A stretch of DNA of 64,000 bases from Promicromonospora panici (GCF_900608595.1 NZ_UWYY01000003.1:124001-188000); one strand, 5' to 3'; counted from the first letter of the stretch, positions 16,580-26,448 are shown. A program made the numbers and translations. Notes: generated by a model from the sequence alone, not told the origin.

Positions 16580-17620
16580 ATGGCTGATCGTTCAACTACC
16601 CGACGGACAACCTTGGCGGATGTCGCGGCTGCCACCGGGGTGTCGCGGGCCACGGTCTCCAAGGTGCTCAACGGGCGTGACGACGTCGGGGGTGCAACCC
16701 GGGAGCGCGTGCTCGGCGCCGTCGCCGCGCTCGGCTACCGGCCGACGACCTCGCACGTTCCGACAGCGACCCGACGCGCCATCGCCGTCGTGTACGACAT
16801 TCCCGCGTCGCCCTACATCCTCGGGGTCCTTCAAGGGGTACTGACGGAGGCGTCGGACGGGCAGCTGGACCTGCTCACCCGGCTCGCCCCCGAACGCGAG
16901 GTGCGGACGCAGCGGACGGTGGCCCGCGAGTGGGTCGCCGAGCAACACGCCGCCGGTGTCACGGGGATCGTCGGGCTCACACTGGCCAGACCGGGGGCGC
17001 TGATCGAGGCGGCGGCCGATGCCGGCATCCCGTTCGTCATCGTCGACCCCGTCGACACCGACCACCGAGACATGGTCAGCGTCAGTTCGTCCAACTGGAC
17101 CGGTGCGCGCACGGCGGCGGCCCACCTCGTCGCGCTCGGCCACCGACGTATCGGCTGGGTCGGTGGACCCGAGCTCTCCGAGGCAGCACGCGACCGCTTC
17201 TACGGCTTCACCGCGGCGCTGGACGCCGCAGGAATCGAGGTCGACCCCGAGCTGGTCCGCGCTGATGAGTTCGCCGTCGCCACCGGTGCCAGGCACGCCC
17301 GCGACCTCCTGTCGGCGCTGGACCCGCCGACCGCGATCATGGCAGCCGACGACGAGCTCGCCGTCGGTGTGCTGGCAGCCGCGCACGAGCTCGGGATCCG
17401 AGTCCCCGACGACCTGAGCGTCACCGGGTTCGACGACACGCCCCAAGCGTCCTGGACGACACCGCCATTGACCACCGTCCATCAGGACCTCGATGGCATG
17501 GGACGGATGGCGGTCCAAGCCATCATCGCGATGTCGACCGGCAAGCCGCCGACGTCACGCCACGTCGAGCTGGCCACCTCGCTGACCATCCGCAACAGCA
17601 CGAGCACCGCGCGGCGCTGA
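16580..17620 (+). CDS. LacI family repressor
   Basis: 346 residues. The N-terminal HTH is TLADVAAATGVSRATVSKVL (residues 11-30), with hinge helix and a periplasmic-binding-protein-like sensor domain (SVTGFDDTPQASWTTPPLTT near 285). The ATG has GGGAAGAGG upstream. Divergent from the sugar ABC operon, with operator-like palindromes in the shared 196-bp region; it most likely represses that operon and itself until the transported sugar or a derivative binds. Confidence 0.92.
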   Translation: MADRSTTRRTTLADVAAATGVSRATVSKVLNGRDDVGGATRERVLGAVAALGYRPTTSHVPTATRRAIAVVYDIPASPYILGVLQGVLTEASDGQLDLLTRLAPEREVRTQRTVAREWVAEQHAAGVTGIVGLTLARPGALIEAAADAGIPFVIVDPVDTDHRDMVSVSSSNWTGARTAAAHLVALGHRRIGWVGGPELSEAARDRFYGFTAALDAAGIEVDPELVRADEFAVATGARHARDLLSALDPPTAIMAADDELAVGVLAAAHELGIRVPDDLSVTGFDDTPQASWTTPPLTTVHQDLDGMGRMAVQAIIAMSTGKPPTSRHVELATSLTIRNSTSTARR

Positions 17621-17867
17621 TGGAGCCGTGCTCGCGGGGCATGAGCCGCACCTCAGGCGCGCCCGAGACGGTCGCCCACGCCGTCGCGCTGGGCCAGGAC
17701 TACATCGGAACCGATTTCTGGTGGGCACCGCGCCATACGCGGTGTCGTCTTGCCCCGATCATCGTCAGGCTCCAACCGGACGGTGCATCGCTAGACTGCG
17801 GCGATCGCGAACAGGCGGTCGCACGAGGTCTCGGCGCAGGAGGCCGACGACCGCGTTGGGATGACCG

Positions 17868-18109
17868 TCACGACGATCCGCTCGTAGAGATCGGCTTGAC
17901 CGCAAGGACCGGACACGTGGCGTCGATCAGGATCCGCTGTGCGGTGCTGCCGAAGACCAGCTTCCCGACCGCGGTACGGGCCCGGAGGCCGAGGACTACC
18001 AAGCGGGCGTCCCGCCGCTGGGCCACCTGCACGACGGCGTCGCTGGGATCGGCCAGATCGCGGCGGCATGCCCGGGCGGGGTGTCGGCATAGGCGACCAC
18101 GATGGTCAT
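17868..18109 (-). pseudogene. Universal stress protein (UspA) remnant
   Basis: ATG 18109 opens with MTIVVAYADTPPGHAA, a Usp N-terminus. After a frameshift the same strand reads DAVVQVAQRRDARLVVLG, then GKLVFGSTAQRILIDATCPV and VLAVKP, the Usp C-terminal half with its G-x9-G-S/T nucleotide motif. About 60 internal residues are missing. Not functional. Confidence 0.75.
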
Positions 18110-18170
18110 CGGCGTTCCTTTTTGTGGGGGTGCGTGTCTGGGATGCGTAGGGATCGGAGCGAGGACCGAT

Positions 18171-18470
18171 TCACTGCAGCAAGCCGGTCGGCAGGTCGAC
18201 CGGCAGCAGGGACGGCAGGGACAGCAGCACCAGGCCGAGCACCAGGGTGTAGACGATCGCCGTCCGTGGGCGGCTGCGTGCGGCGTAGAGAGGAACAGTG
18301 GGGTGAATATCAGCGTCGCCGCGGCGCGCCTTGCCTGCGTCGTCGCGCACCGGCTGGTGCGTCACCCGTACCCGCACGGGCCGGCGGGCAGGGTCGAGCC
18401 GAGCGGCGGCGAAGGCTCGTAGCTCTTCGCTGTCGATGTGGGCTCCTGCCACGTCGGCGATGGCCTCCAC
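18171..18470 (-). CDS. Possible small membrane protein
   Basis: Open frame of up to 99 residues from a GTG, with one hydrophobic stretch near the C-terminus (IVYTLVLGLVLLSLPSLLP) after a charged N-terminal part. No ribosome binding site of note, no family recognised. It lies among decayed genes and may itself be a 3' remnant of a longer gene. Confidence 0.25.
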   Translation of the reverse strand: MEAIADVAGAHIDSEELRAFAAARLDPARRPVRVRVTHQPVRDDAGKARRGDADIHPTVPLYAARSRPRTAIVYTLVLGLVLLSLPSLLPVDLPTGLLQ

Positions 18471-18650
18471 ACGCTGGCCGAGCGGCGCGATTCTGCTGGA
18501 CGACGAGGGTCATCTGGTGGTGATCAAGCGGACGGTTCCGGGCGAGCGCTGTAGTGGCGACGCCTGGTGGCGGCGTCGTGCCCGAGGACGCCTCGATCGA
18601 GGACGGACGCCGGCGCCAATCTGGCGCCTACCGCGTTGAAGGCGTTCATC
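18462..18650 (+). pseudogene. Nudix hydrolase remnant
   Basis: From ATG 18462 the frame reads SGAILLDDEGHLVVIKRTVP, the first strands of a Nudix fold. A frameshift near 18550 is needed to continue into VATPGGGVVPEDASIED, the start of the Nudix box, after which the REUxEExGU half is lost. Overlaps the previous small frame on the other strand by 9 bp. Confidence 0.6.
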
Positions 18651-18803
18651 CGAACCAACCGGAAGGCGCCGCTAGCGGAGACATGACGTTGCAGGACACG
18701 GAGCCCTGCCTCCTATCCCCTATCCGACGTACGAGTCGTCGAGTAGCGGAATCCAGCCGCGTACCGGGTTGAGGGAAGGTGCGAACGCCTTGACGAACTG
18801 GCG

Positions 18804-18817
18804 TGTTAGCGCTCACA
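18804..18817. promoter_or_regulatory. LacI-type operator
   Basis: TGTTAGCGCTCACA, the exact reverse complement of the site at 18908-18921. Belongs to a TGTTnnCGnnAACA-like set found also at 26435, 26615 and 29608. Confidence 0.65.
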
Positions 18818-18907
18818 ATCTAGTCAAAGCCGACGAAGTCTTGCTTTCCGGGAATCTGGCATCATCGGAGCGTGGATCAGGCGTGGCCGCGCCATGAGCA
18901 GCACCGA

Positions 18908-18921
18908 TGTGAGCGCTAACA
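18908..18921. promoter_or_regulatory. LacI-type operator
   Basis: TGTGAGCGCTAACA, an inverted copy of the site about 104 bp away (ten helical turns). Such spacing would allow looping by a tetrameric repressor. Confidence 0.65.
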
Positions 18922-19003
18922 GTTCTCCCGCATGCGCACGGGTATGGGTCGCGGTGCACCTCTCTCCGGGTGAACCGTCCGGCTCTCTTGATCAAGGAGG
19001 ATC

Positions 19004-20539
19004 ATGCCTGCCCTTTCTAGTACTCAAACGATCGCGCCGCCGTCGCGGCGACCTCGGTGGTTGAAGCGGTTCGTCGCCGCCACCGTGGCGGCCCTGGTGG
19101 CCGCTGGCGGCATCTTCGCGGTCACCGAGACGGCCGCTGCCGCTACGGTCGATCCCACTGCCTGGTACGTGCTGCTGAACCGCAACAGCGGCAAGGCCCT
19201 GGACGTCAGCGGTGTGTCCACCGCCGACGGAGCCCCGCTCCACCAGTGGACCCGCACCAACGCCAACAACCAGCAGTTCCAGTTCGTGGACGCCGGCGAC
19301 GGCTACTACAAGATCAAGGCACGGCACTCGGGCAAGGTGCTCGACGTGTCTAGCTGGTCGACGGCTGATGGTGCGGCCATCCATCAGTGGGCCGACCACG
19401 GCGGCGTCAACCAGCAGTTCCGGCTGGCCGACTCCGACGGCGGCTACGTGCGGTTGATCAACCGCAACAGCAACAAGGCGGTCGAGGTCCAGAACGCGGC
19501 GACCAACGACGGCGCCAGCGTCGTGCAGTACGGCGACCGGGGCGGCAGCAACCAGCAGTGGCAGCTCGTCCGGGTCGACGGCGCGAGCAGCCAGTGCACG
19601 CTTCCGTCGACGTACCGCTGGACGTCGACCGGCCCCCTGGCACAACCGAAGGCGGAGTGGGCCGCGCTCAAGGACTTCACCGCCGTCGAACACAACGGCC
19701 AGAAGATCGTCTATGCCACGACGCACGGCGCGCTGCCCTATCCCGACGGCAACTGGGGACTGATGACCTTCAGCCCCTTCACGAACTGGTCCGACATGGC
19801 CAGCGCCACCCAGAACGCGCTGCCCTTCGATGCCATCGCGCCGACGCTTCTCTACTTCGCCCCGAAGAACATCTGGGTGCTCGCCTACAACGGGGGCTGG
19901 CCGTACAGCTTCTCCTACCGCACCTCGAGCGACCCCACCAACCCCAACGGCTGGTCCGCGCAGCAAGAGCTCTTCACCACGAACCTTCCCCCCACGGACG
20001 AAGGAAAAGCCCGAGGCCCCCTCGACGTGACCCTCATCGGAGACGACACGAACATGTACATGTTCTTCGCCGACGACGAAGGCGGCATCTACCGCGCCAG
20101 CATGCCCATCGGCAGCTTCCCGGGCACCTTCGGTTCGTTCACCAAGATCATGAGCGACACGCCGCAAAACCTGTTCGAGGCGGTCGAGGTCTACAAGGTC
20201 AAGGGTCAGAACCAGTACCTCATGATCGTCGAGGCCCAGAACTACACGGGGTTCGGTCGCTACTTCCGCTCGTTCACGGCCTCCGGCCTCGGCGGCACGT
20301 GGACGCCGCAGGCCGGGGCAGAGACCGTGAACAGCCCCTTCGCCGGGAGCGTCAACAGCGGCGCTGACTGGACCAGGGACATCAGCCACGGCGACCTGGT
20401 GCGTACCAACCCGGACCAGACCAAGACCATCGATCCATGCAACCTGCAGTTCCTCTACCAGGGCCGCGACCCCGCCACCGACGGCGGGGAGTACGGCACG
20501 CTGCCCTACCGGCCGGGTCTGCTGACCCTGCAGCGCTGA
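19004..20539 (+). CDS. Secreted GH62 alpha-L-arabinofuranosidase with ricin-B lectin
   Basis: 511-residue exported enzyme. ATG 19004 follows AAGGAGG. Signal peptide residues 1 to about 47 ([14 protein letters not shown], ending TAAAA). Residues 50-195 form a ricin-type beta-trefoil (CBM13) with three Q-x-W/F repeats (NNQQFQF, NQQFRL, NQQWQL). Residues 200-511 are GH62: [15 protein letters not shown] at its start, [11 protein letters not shown] with the candidate base Asp, and LFEAVEVYK with the candidate acid Glu. The family removes arabinofuranose side chains from arabinoxylan or arabinan. Two LacI-type operators upstream suggest induction by the released sugar. Confidence 0.93.
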   Translation: MPALSSTQTIAPPSRRPRWLKRFVAATVAALVAAGGIFAVTETAAAATVDPTAWYVLLNRNSGKALDVSGVSTADGAPLHQWTRTNANNQQFQFVDAGDGYYKIKARHSGKVLDVSSWSTADGAAIHQWADHGGVNQQFRLADSDGGYVRLINRNSNKAVEVQNAATNDGASVVQYGDRGGSNQQWQLVRVDGASSQCTLPSTYRWTSTGPLAQPKAEWAALKDFTAVEHNGQKIVYATTHGALPYPDGNWGLMTFSPFTNWSDMASATQNALPFDAIAPTLLYFAPKNIWVLAYNGGWPYSFSYRTSSDPTNPNGWSAQQELFTTNLPPTDEGKARGPLDVTLIGDDTNMYMFFADDEGGIYRASMPIGSFPGTFGSFTKIMSDTPQNLFEAVEVYKVKGQNQYLMIVEAQNYTGFGRYFRSFTASGLGGTWTPQAGAETVNSPFAGSVNSGADWTRDISHGDLVRTNPDQTKTIDPCNLQFLYQGRDPATDGGEYGTLPYRPGLLTLQR

Positions 20540-20585
20540 GCGGGCGTGACGCAGGTCCGGCTCAGGGGTTCCTGAGGTAGCGGGT

Positions 20586-20608
20586 GGGCTCGGCGCAATG
20601 CCGAGCCC
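20586..20608 (+). terminator. Terminator after GH62 gene
   Basis: GGGCTCGGC/GCCGAGCCC perfect 9-bp arms with loop GCAAT, 46 nt after the stop. Confidence 0.75.
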
Positions 20609-20663
20609 CGCCCGTTACCACTGCCTCGAACGAAAAACAGTCGTCTGAATGCCAGGAGCAAAT

Positions 20664-21347
20664 AATGCGAAGAAGAGCTAGGTGGCTCGGACCGATCGCA
20701 GCCCTCGGTGTGGTGGTGGCCATGGTGACGGATCGGCACCAACGACATCCTGCAGAACTACAACCTCTCCACCGCCCCGAACCGGCTGTCCGCACTGATC
20801 GACCGCATCACCACGACGGCACCAAACGCGGAGGTGCTCGTCGCGCAGATCACTCCACGCGGGTGGAGCGACCGGGGAGGCGGCGGTGAACACCTTCAAC
20901 GCGGCGATCCCCGGCATCGTGCAGAGCAAGGTGAACGCCGGCAAGAACGTGCACCTGGTCGGTATGCACAGTGCCCTGACCGCCTCCGACCTGGACGACG
21001 GGGTCCACCCGACGCCCGGCGGCTACGACAAGGTGGCCGCGGTCTGGTACGACGCGCTGCGATCGGTACCCGGCAGCGTCGGCAGCGCGAGCAGCACCCA
21101 GGTCGTGGGGGCACAGTCCGACCGCTGTCTCGACGTCACCGGTGGCAGTACCGCCAATGGTACCGACGTGCAGTTGTGGGACTGCTGGGGAGGCTCCAAC
21201 CAGCGGTGGACCTACACCGTCGGCAACCTGCTCGTGGTGTACGGCGACTAGTGCCTGGACGCCTACGGTCAGGGCACCAGCAACGGCACCCGGGTGGTCA
21301 TCTGGGACCGCGGCGGACAAGCCAACCAGCAATGGACCAGAAGGTAA
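20664..21347 (+). pseudogene. SGNH esterase with ricin-B lectin, broken
   Basis: Starts with an intact signal-like MRRRARWLGPIAALGVVVAM, then jumps by deletion and frameshift into GTNDILQNYNLSTAP, the block III region of SGNH/GDSL esterases. A second frameshift occurs near 20878 before FNAAIPGIVQSKV, and DGVHPTPGGYDK supplies the Asp-x-x-His block V. A ricin-type lectin tail follows (SDRCLDVTGGSTANGT), interrupted by an in-frame TAG at 21249-21251, and continues to QQWTRR. Intact relatives are secreted carbohydrate esterases. At least three lesions; non-functional. Confidence 0.85.
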
Positions 21348-21459
21348 CTACTACAGCCCGAGCGAAGTCAACGCCGCGAACCGTCCGCAGATCGGATCAG
21401 CCTGCCGCATCAGCGCCGGTAGGGCCGTGAACAACGGCCTTGGTACAGAAGGAGAACGC

Positions 21460-24393
21460 GTGTTCCGAACGAAATTCGTACCCAGCTCGATTTCCGTCGC
21501 CCTTGTGGCTCTGCTGATAAGTGTCGACGTGTTCGCGTCGACGGGCGCCGCCCAGGCCGCCGAGGAGTGGAAGCCCGATTCGTCGTATACGACGACGGAT
21601 ACCGGCGAGGGCACCTACGCGGTACCCATGCTCAATTCCGACGTGCCGGATGTCAGTGTCGAGCGCGTCCCCGCGTCGCAGAACGACGAAGGGCGCGACA
21701 CCTACTACATGGTCAGCACGACGATGCACCTCAGCCCGGGCGCACCGATCATGAAGTCGTACGACCTCGTCAACTGGGAGATCGTGAGCTACGCGTTCGA
21801 TCGCCTCGACATCAGTGATGCCGCGTCCTTGCGCAACGGCAAGAACTCCTACGGGGAGGGGCAGTGGGCGTCGTCGATCCGCTTCCACGACGGCACTTTC
21901 TACGTGCTCATCAACTCGCTGAACCTCGGCGGCGCCTTCCTCTACCGCACCGACGACATCGAGAACGGAGCGTGGACCAAGACGTCGTTCGGTCGAGGCT
22001 TCCACGACCCTTCCCTCTTCTTCGACGACGCCAACGGCGGAACGCCGTACATCATCTACGGCGGCGTCAGCGCGGTCCGGCTGAACTCGACGCTGACGGC
22101 GGTCGAGGAGGACTTCCCGGACTTCATCCGGCGCAGCGACTACGCGGATAAGCCGTACGTCGGCAGCGACGGCATCTTCGAGGGCGCGCAGGTGGCGTTC
22201 ATCGACGGGTACTACTACGTGGTGATGATCACCTGGCGCAGTGACGGTCGCCAGGTCGTCATGTTCCGCTCGACCGAGCTGCTCGGGCGCCTCGCTGATA
22301 CCCCGGCGCCCTACGAGTCCCGTTCAGCGCTGAACTCGAACGGATTCGCCCAGGGCAGCCTCGTGCCCATCTCGAATGGCGCGGGCGACGACGACTGGCA
22401 CGGCTTCTTCTTCCGCGACTCGTATCCGGTCGGTCGCATCCCGGCGCTGATCCCGGCGACCTGGAGCGACGGGTGGCCGACCTTCGGCAACAACGGTGAC
22501 GTGCCGGTCGACGGCGTCTTCGCGAAGCCGATCAGGCTCACCCCTGAGCAGGAGCGCTTCGAGCGGCTCAAGAGCATCGTCGTGTCCGACGACTTCGACA
22601 ACGATGCGCCGCACCGTGGCTACCAGGATGAGCAGTGGACGGTGCCGACACCACCCGACATCGACGAGTCGCTGGTCGGCACCGAGCTCTTCAGCAATCC
22701 CGGCGTGGAGTCCGGAAGTACAGAGGGCTGGATCGCCAACGACGGCGCGACGCTCTCGGCGACGACGGACGCGCACACGGGTTCGACGGCCCTCGCCGTC
22801 ACCGGGAGGAACGCCACGGGATCGGGGCCTGCGCAGAACGTCACCGGCAAGGTGCAGCACGGCGTCACGTACGACGTCTCGGCGTGGGTCAAGTACGACA
22901 ACCCTGCGAGCCCGGAGACCAAGCAGTTCCTTATCACTGCTCGGTACGGCGGCAACAACACGACGTTTACCAACCTCACGCCTGCCACGACCGTGACCCG
23001 TGGGAGCTGGGGCAAGGTGTCGGGATCGTTCACGATTCCCGCGACGCAGGCCCTGTCCGACGTCCGCATCTTTATCGAGACGCCCTGGGTGAGCGATCCG
23101 TCGTCAGACCCCGACACGCACCTCATGGACTACAAGGTCGACGACGTGTCGCTCGTCGGGCATCCCTCGGTCGGCGGGGAGCTGCCGCATCCCGACGAGA
23201 TCGCGCCCAACGGGTCGAACCTCGACCTGGCCTGGGAATGGAACCACACGCCCGACAACCGGTACTGGTCGCTCACCGATCGCGAGGGGTGGCTGCGCCT
23301 GACGGCCGGCAAGGTCGTGACCGGTGCCTACACGCACCGCGCCCCCGGTGGCGAGCTCACCTGGCTCGAAGAAGCTCGTAACACGCTCTCGCAGCGCTCC
23401 TTCGGGCCTCGGCAGTCGGCCGAGACGAAGCTCGACATCTCGGGTATGGGCGACGGCGACGTCGCCGGTCTTGCAGCGTTCGGCCACGACTTCTCGTACA
23501 TCGGGGTCCAGCGCGTGAACGGGGTGAACACCGTGGGGGTCGTACATCGCGGACGTCCCTTCAGCGCACCGGTCGATCAGTCGGCGGTCGAGAGCTTCCT
23601 CCCGGGCACCGCGACGGCGCTCGGGGACGCCACGGAGGTGCACCTGAAGGCAGACCTGGACTTCGCCCGGAGTCCGGGACAGCTCTTCACGACCTTCTAC
23701 TACAGCTTGGACGGGATCGATTGGACCACGCTCGGTGACGCCGTCGGGCCGCTCGAGTTCGGCGGATCGATCCACTTCATGGGGCACCGGGCCGCACTGT
23801 TCAACTACGCGACCCAGCAGACCGGCGGCCACGTCGACTTCGACCGCTTCCTGCTGAGCGACACGCTGACATCCCAGAACCAGCCGCTCGACAAGGGCGA
23901 CCTGGATGCTGCGATCTCCTACGCCGAATCACTCGACTCGGGGGACTATCCCGTCGAAGCGTGGGCGGCGATGCGCGACGCGCTCGCCGAAGCGCGAGCG
24001 GTGGCAGCAGCGGTGGTCGGCACGCAGAACCAGATCGACGCCCCTGAGCGAGCGCTCAGCTATGAGCTGGCTCGCCTCGGAACGCTGAAGGCGCCGGCGC
24101 CGGCGCTCGATGTCGGGCTGACGGCCGGCACCCGCTGCGTGGCCGGAAAGGTGGTCGTCACGGTGCGCGCGGCCAACGCGGAGGAGGTGCCGATCGCGGT
24201 CGCCTTCGAGACGCCGTACGGCAGCAAGTCCTGGGCGTCGGTCGCCCCCGGCGCGCATGCGGTGCATGCGTTCACGACCCGACTGGTGAGCGTGCCGGAG
24301 GGAGCGGCATCCGCCGAGCTCTCGGCGACCATCGACGGCGAATCCGTCTCGACGGCGAGCGAGGTGCCGTACTCGGCTCGCACGTGCAGCTGA
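21460..24393 (+). CDS. Secreted multidomain GH43 glycosidase
   Basis: 977 residues from GTG 21460 (AAGGAG 6 nt upstream). Signal peptide to about residue 34. Residues about 40-360 are a GH43 five-bladed propeller: NSDVPDVSVERV, GEGQWASSIRFHDGTFYVL, FHDPSLFFDD and FEGAQVAFIDGYYYVVM. Residues about 405-568 are a CBM4/9-type module (LFSNPGVESGSTEGWIA). Residues about 585-800 are a concanavalin-like GH43 C-terminal domain (LAWEWNHTPDNRYWSL). Residues 810-876 look like a FIVAR three-helix module, and 885-977 is a beta-rich tail also present in the next enzyme. The family contains beta-xylosidases and alpha-L-arabinofuranosidases; the specificity is undecided. Confidence 0.88.
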   Translation: MFRTKFVPSSISVALVALLISVDVFASTGAAQAAEEWKPDSSYTTTDTGEGTYAVPMLNSDVPDVSVERVPASQNDEGRDTYYMVSTTMHLSPGAPIMKSYDLVNWEIVSYAFDRLDISDAASLRNGKNSYGEGQWASSIRFHDGTFYVLINSLNLGGAFLYRTDDIENGAWTKTSFGRGFHDPSLFFDDANGGTPYIIYGGVSAVRLNSTLTAVEEDFPDFIRRSDYADKPYVGSDGIFEGAQVAFIDGYYYVVMITWRSDGRQVVMFRSTELLGRLADTPAPYESRSALNSNGFAQGSLVPISNGAGDDDWHGFFFRDSYPVGRIPALIPATWSDGWPTFGNNGDVPVDGVFAKPIRLTPEQERFERLKSIVVSDDFDNDAPHRGYQDEQWTVPTPPDIDESLVGTELFSNPGVESGSTEGWIANDGATLSATTDAHTGSTALAVTGRNATGSGPAQNVTGKVQHGVTYDVSAWVKYDNPASPETKQFLITARYGGNNTTFTNLTPATTVTRGSWGKVSGSFTIPATQALSDVRIFIETPWVSDPSSDPDTHLMDYKVDDVSLVGHPSVGGELPHPDEIAPNGSNLDLAWEWNHTPDNRYWSLTDREGWLRLTAGKVVTGAYTHRAPGGELTWLEEARNTLSQRSFGPRQSAETKLDISGMGDGDVAGLAAFGHDFSYIGVQRVNGVNTVGVVHRGRPFSAPVDQSAVESFLPGTATALGDATEVHLKADLDFARSPGQLFTTFYYSLDGIDWTTLGDAVGPLEFGGSIHFMGHRAALFNYATQQTGGHVDFDRFLLSDTLTSQNQPLDKGDLDAAISYAESLDSGDYPVEAWAAMRDALAEARAVAAAVVGTQNQIDAPERALSYELARLGTLKAPAPALDVGLTAGTRCVAGKVVVTVRAANAEEVPIAVAFETPYGSKSWASVAPGAHAVHAFTTRLVSVPEGAASAELSATIDGESVSTASEVPYSARTCS

Positions 24394-24434
24394 CCTGAGC
24401 GGCACGGACCCCGCCGACCAGGGTCCGTCATCAC

Positions 24435-24472
24435 GAAGGGGCATCGAGCCGTTGCAGACTCGATGCCCCTTC
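24435..24472. terminator. Bidirectional terminator
   Basis: Perfect 14-bp arms GAAGGGGCATCGAG/CTCGATGCCCCTTC with a 10-nt loop, between the convergent GH43 and GH62 genes. A weaker hairpin (ACGGACCC/GGGTCCGT) precedes it at about 24412-24429. Confidence 0.85.
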
Positions 24473-24522
24473 TGTGGGATCTGAGCCGCGGGGTGGAGTC
24501 CGCCCCGTAGGCTCGCCCGTCT

Positions 24523-26340
24523 CTACCCTGCGGTGTACTCGATCGTGCGCTCGTACGACACCGGTCCCGTCGACCCCTCCTTCATGGCGTCGACCGTGAT
24601 CGTCCCGCTGGACTTCTCCGCGAGTCGCGTATTGAAGGCAACGGAGGTCGTCCTCCCCGGCATGAGATTCTGAATCGTCTTGGTTCCGAAGTCGGATGTG
24701 ACGGTCAGCGACACCGGGGACGAGTCGTTGTTCGTCACGGACACGACGAGGTTGACCTTCCCGGCGACGGTCCTCTGCGACACGGACGACTCGACATCGA
24801 CGCACATGTCGGAGATCGGGTTGCCGCCGACTGCCGTGAGCAGGCCGAGCTTGTACGGCAGGCTGACGTAGTCGGGCACTTGTGCCGTATGGGATACGCC
24901 CTGGTAGAGCATGCGCATCGGTTCGCACGGGTCGAGGGTGAGATCCTGATCGGATCCGGAGCGGATCATCTCACCGTGCGACACCTGGTCCTTCGACCAG
25001 ATCTCGTTCTCGAAGGTCCGGTTCGCCGGGCCGGCGAAGGGGTCCGCCTCGGTCGCCGCCAGCGGCGTCCATGGACCCGCCAGATCGTCGGCGATCCAGG
25101 AGCTGAAGTAGCGCCCCGGGTGGCCGATCGCCTCGATCATGGTGATGTACTTGTCGGAGCCGTCGAGCTTGTAGGTCATGCTGGCTTCGAAGATGTTCTC
25201 GGTCGTGTCCTGGAGCTCGAGCTCGGGCGCGCTGAAGCCGCTCGGGAACTGCTCGATCGTCGTCTCTGCGCGCCAGAGCCTGCCGTTGTCCCCGGTGGCA
25301 AAGAGATGGCAGAGCTCCTCGTCGCAGATGTTGAAGAAGTCGAGCCATCCGCCGGTCTCCTGGATGACCGCCGGGGTCCCGTTCGGGTACAGAGGCCGTG
25401 GGGTGGTCCACGACATCGGGTCGTCGATGTTCGCCGTCGTGGAGTAGAACGGGTCGCCGGCTTGGTAGATGAGGTACCACAGCCCGTCGGGCTCGAAGAA
25501 GAACACCTGCGGAGCGGCGGTGTAACCCGCGCCGATGGGCGAGTCCGCCAGGTAGGTGATCGGCGCCTCGGCGGCTTCTGACCAGTCTGTGAAGCTGGTG
25601 GTGGCCATGCTCCAGCCGTTCTGGCTGGCTGTCGTCATGAACACGTGGTACTTGCCGTCAGCAAACACGACGGTGGGGTCCTTGACTCCGAGCGACGGGT
25701 GCTCCTCGGTGGGCTGCGGAACGATCACGGGGTCGCTGGAGGACCACTCGAACATCGGCTCCACCTCGAACAGCGCGACGTCGTCGACGTTGAAGTCCAT
25801 CAGGTTCGACGCCGGGTCCGCGGAAGGATCGGGCACCCAAGGCGTCTCGATGAAGAGGCGTGCGCCCGTGACGACCTGCTCCTCGGGAATCGTGAACGAG
25901 CCCTTGATGGTCGTCCACTGCCCTCTCGTCGCGACCGCACGAGCGACGTTGTTGTATCGATCGCCGTAGGCCATCGTGAGGATGAACTCTTTGGCGTCCG
26001 GGCCAGCGGTGAACCTCACCTTCGCCGAGATGTCGTACGACGACCCGGGCGTGAGCTTTCCGCCAAGGTCCTGCCAGGGGCCGGACGACGTGCGCGTCCG
26101 CTCGGTCACCTTCAGGCTCGCCGCTCCGCTCGCAGCGACCTCCGTGTCGGTGGAAAGGACCCCTCCATCCGGACTCGTCCAGGGTGCGACCCCGTTCTCG
26201 AACCCTCCGTTGCTCACCAGATCGGCGCCGACGACTCTGGCCTCGGCGCCCGACGGCGGCACGGCCAGGCCGGCCACCACAAGGGCGGCGGCGATCGCGG
26301 TCGCGCCAAACCATCGAACTCTCATCGGTCTCACATGCAT
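24523..26340 (-). CDS. Secreted CBM4-GH62 arabinofuranosidase
   Basis: 605 residues from ATG 26340, chosen for AAGGAG 6 nt upstream. Signal peptide with FGATAIAAALVVAGLAV. Residues about 39-190 are a CBM4/9-type module (LVSNGGFENGVAPW). Residues 205-500 are GH62-like: VKDPTVVFADGKYHVFM, APQVFFFEPDGLWYLIYQ, NIFEASMTYKLDG with candidate acid Glu, and HGEMIRSG before CEPMRMLYQG. Residues 505-605 are the same beta-rich tail as at the end of the GH43 enzyme (TVAGKVNLVVSVTNND). It lies convergent to the GH43 gene. Activity expected on arabinosyl side chains. Confidence 0.88.
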   Translation of the reverse strand: MHVRPMRVRWFGATAIAAALVVAGLAVPPSGAEARVVGADLVSNGGFENGVAPWTSPDGGVLSTDTEVAASGAASLKVTERTRTSSGPWQDLGGKLTPGSSYDISAKVRFTAGPDAKEFILTMAYGDRYNNVARAVATRGQWTTIKGSFTIPEEQVVTGARLFIETPWVPDPSADPASNLMDFNVDDVALFEVEPMFEWSSSDPVIVPQPTEEHPSLGVKDPTVVFADGKYHVFMTTASQNGWSMATTSFTDWSEAAEAPITYLADSPIGAGYTAAPQVFFFEPDGLWYLIYQAGDPFYSTTANIDDPMSWTTPRPLYPNGTPAVIQETGGWLDFFNICDEELCHLFATGDNGRLWRAETTIEQFPSGFSAPELELQDTTENIFEASMTYKLDGSDKYITMIEAIGHPGRYFSSWIADDLAGPWTPLAATEADPFAGPANRTFENEIWSKDQVSHGEMIRSGSDQDLTLDPCEPMRMLYQGVSHTAQVPDYVSLPYKLGLLTAVGGNPISDMCVDVESSVSQRTVAGKVNLVVSVTNNDSSPVSLTVTSDFGTKTIQNLMPGRTTSVAFNTRLAEKSSGTITVDAMKEGSTGPVSYERTIEYTAG

Positions 26341-26434
26341 GACCAGCTCCTTTGCTGAGTGTTGCTGTTCCCGGCTCATCGCGCGCCCAGCGCTACGTAG
26401 CTGTCAAATGGGTTCGTACAGACCGGTTGTCGAA

Positions 26435-26448
26435 TGTTACCGGGAACA
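26435..26448. promoter_or_regulatory. LacI-type operator
   Basis: TGTTACCGGGAACA, near-palindromic, 95 bp upstream of the CBM4-GH62 start. Confidence 0.55.

Larger units (their letters stand above)
18651..19003 (+). other. Upstream regulatory region of the GH62 gene
   Basis: About 350 bp without a gene. It holds two LacI-type operator-like sites (listed separately) and the ribosome binding site AAGGAGG at 18993-18999 for the arabinofuranosidase gene. Confidence 0.6.

Noticed and set aside
17620..18150. Plus-strand frame directly after lacI
   Set aside because: Arg-rich, antisense to the UspA remnant; third-position pattern does not fit coding.
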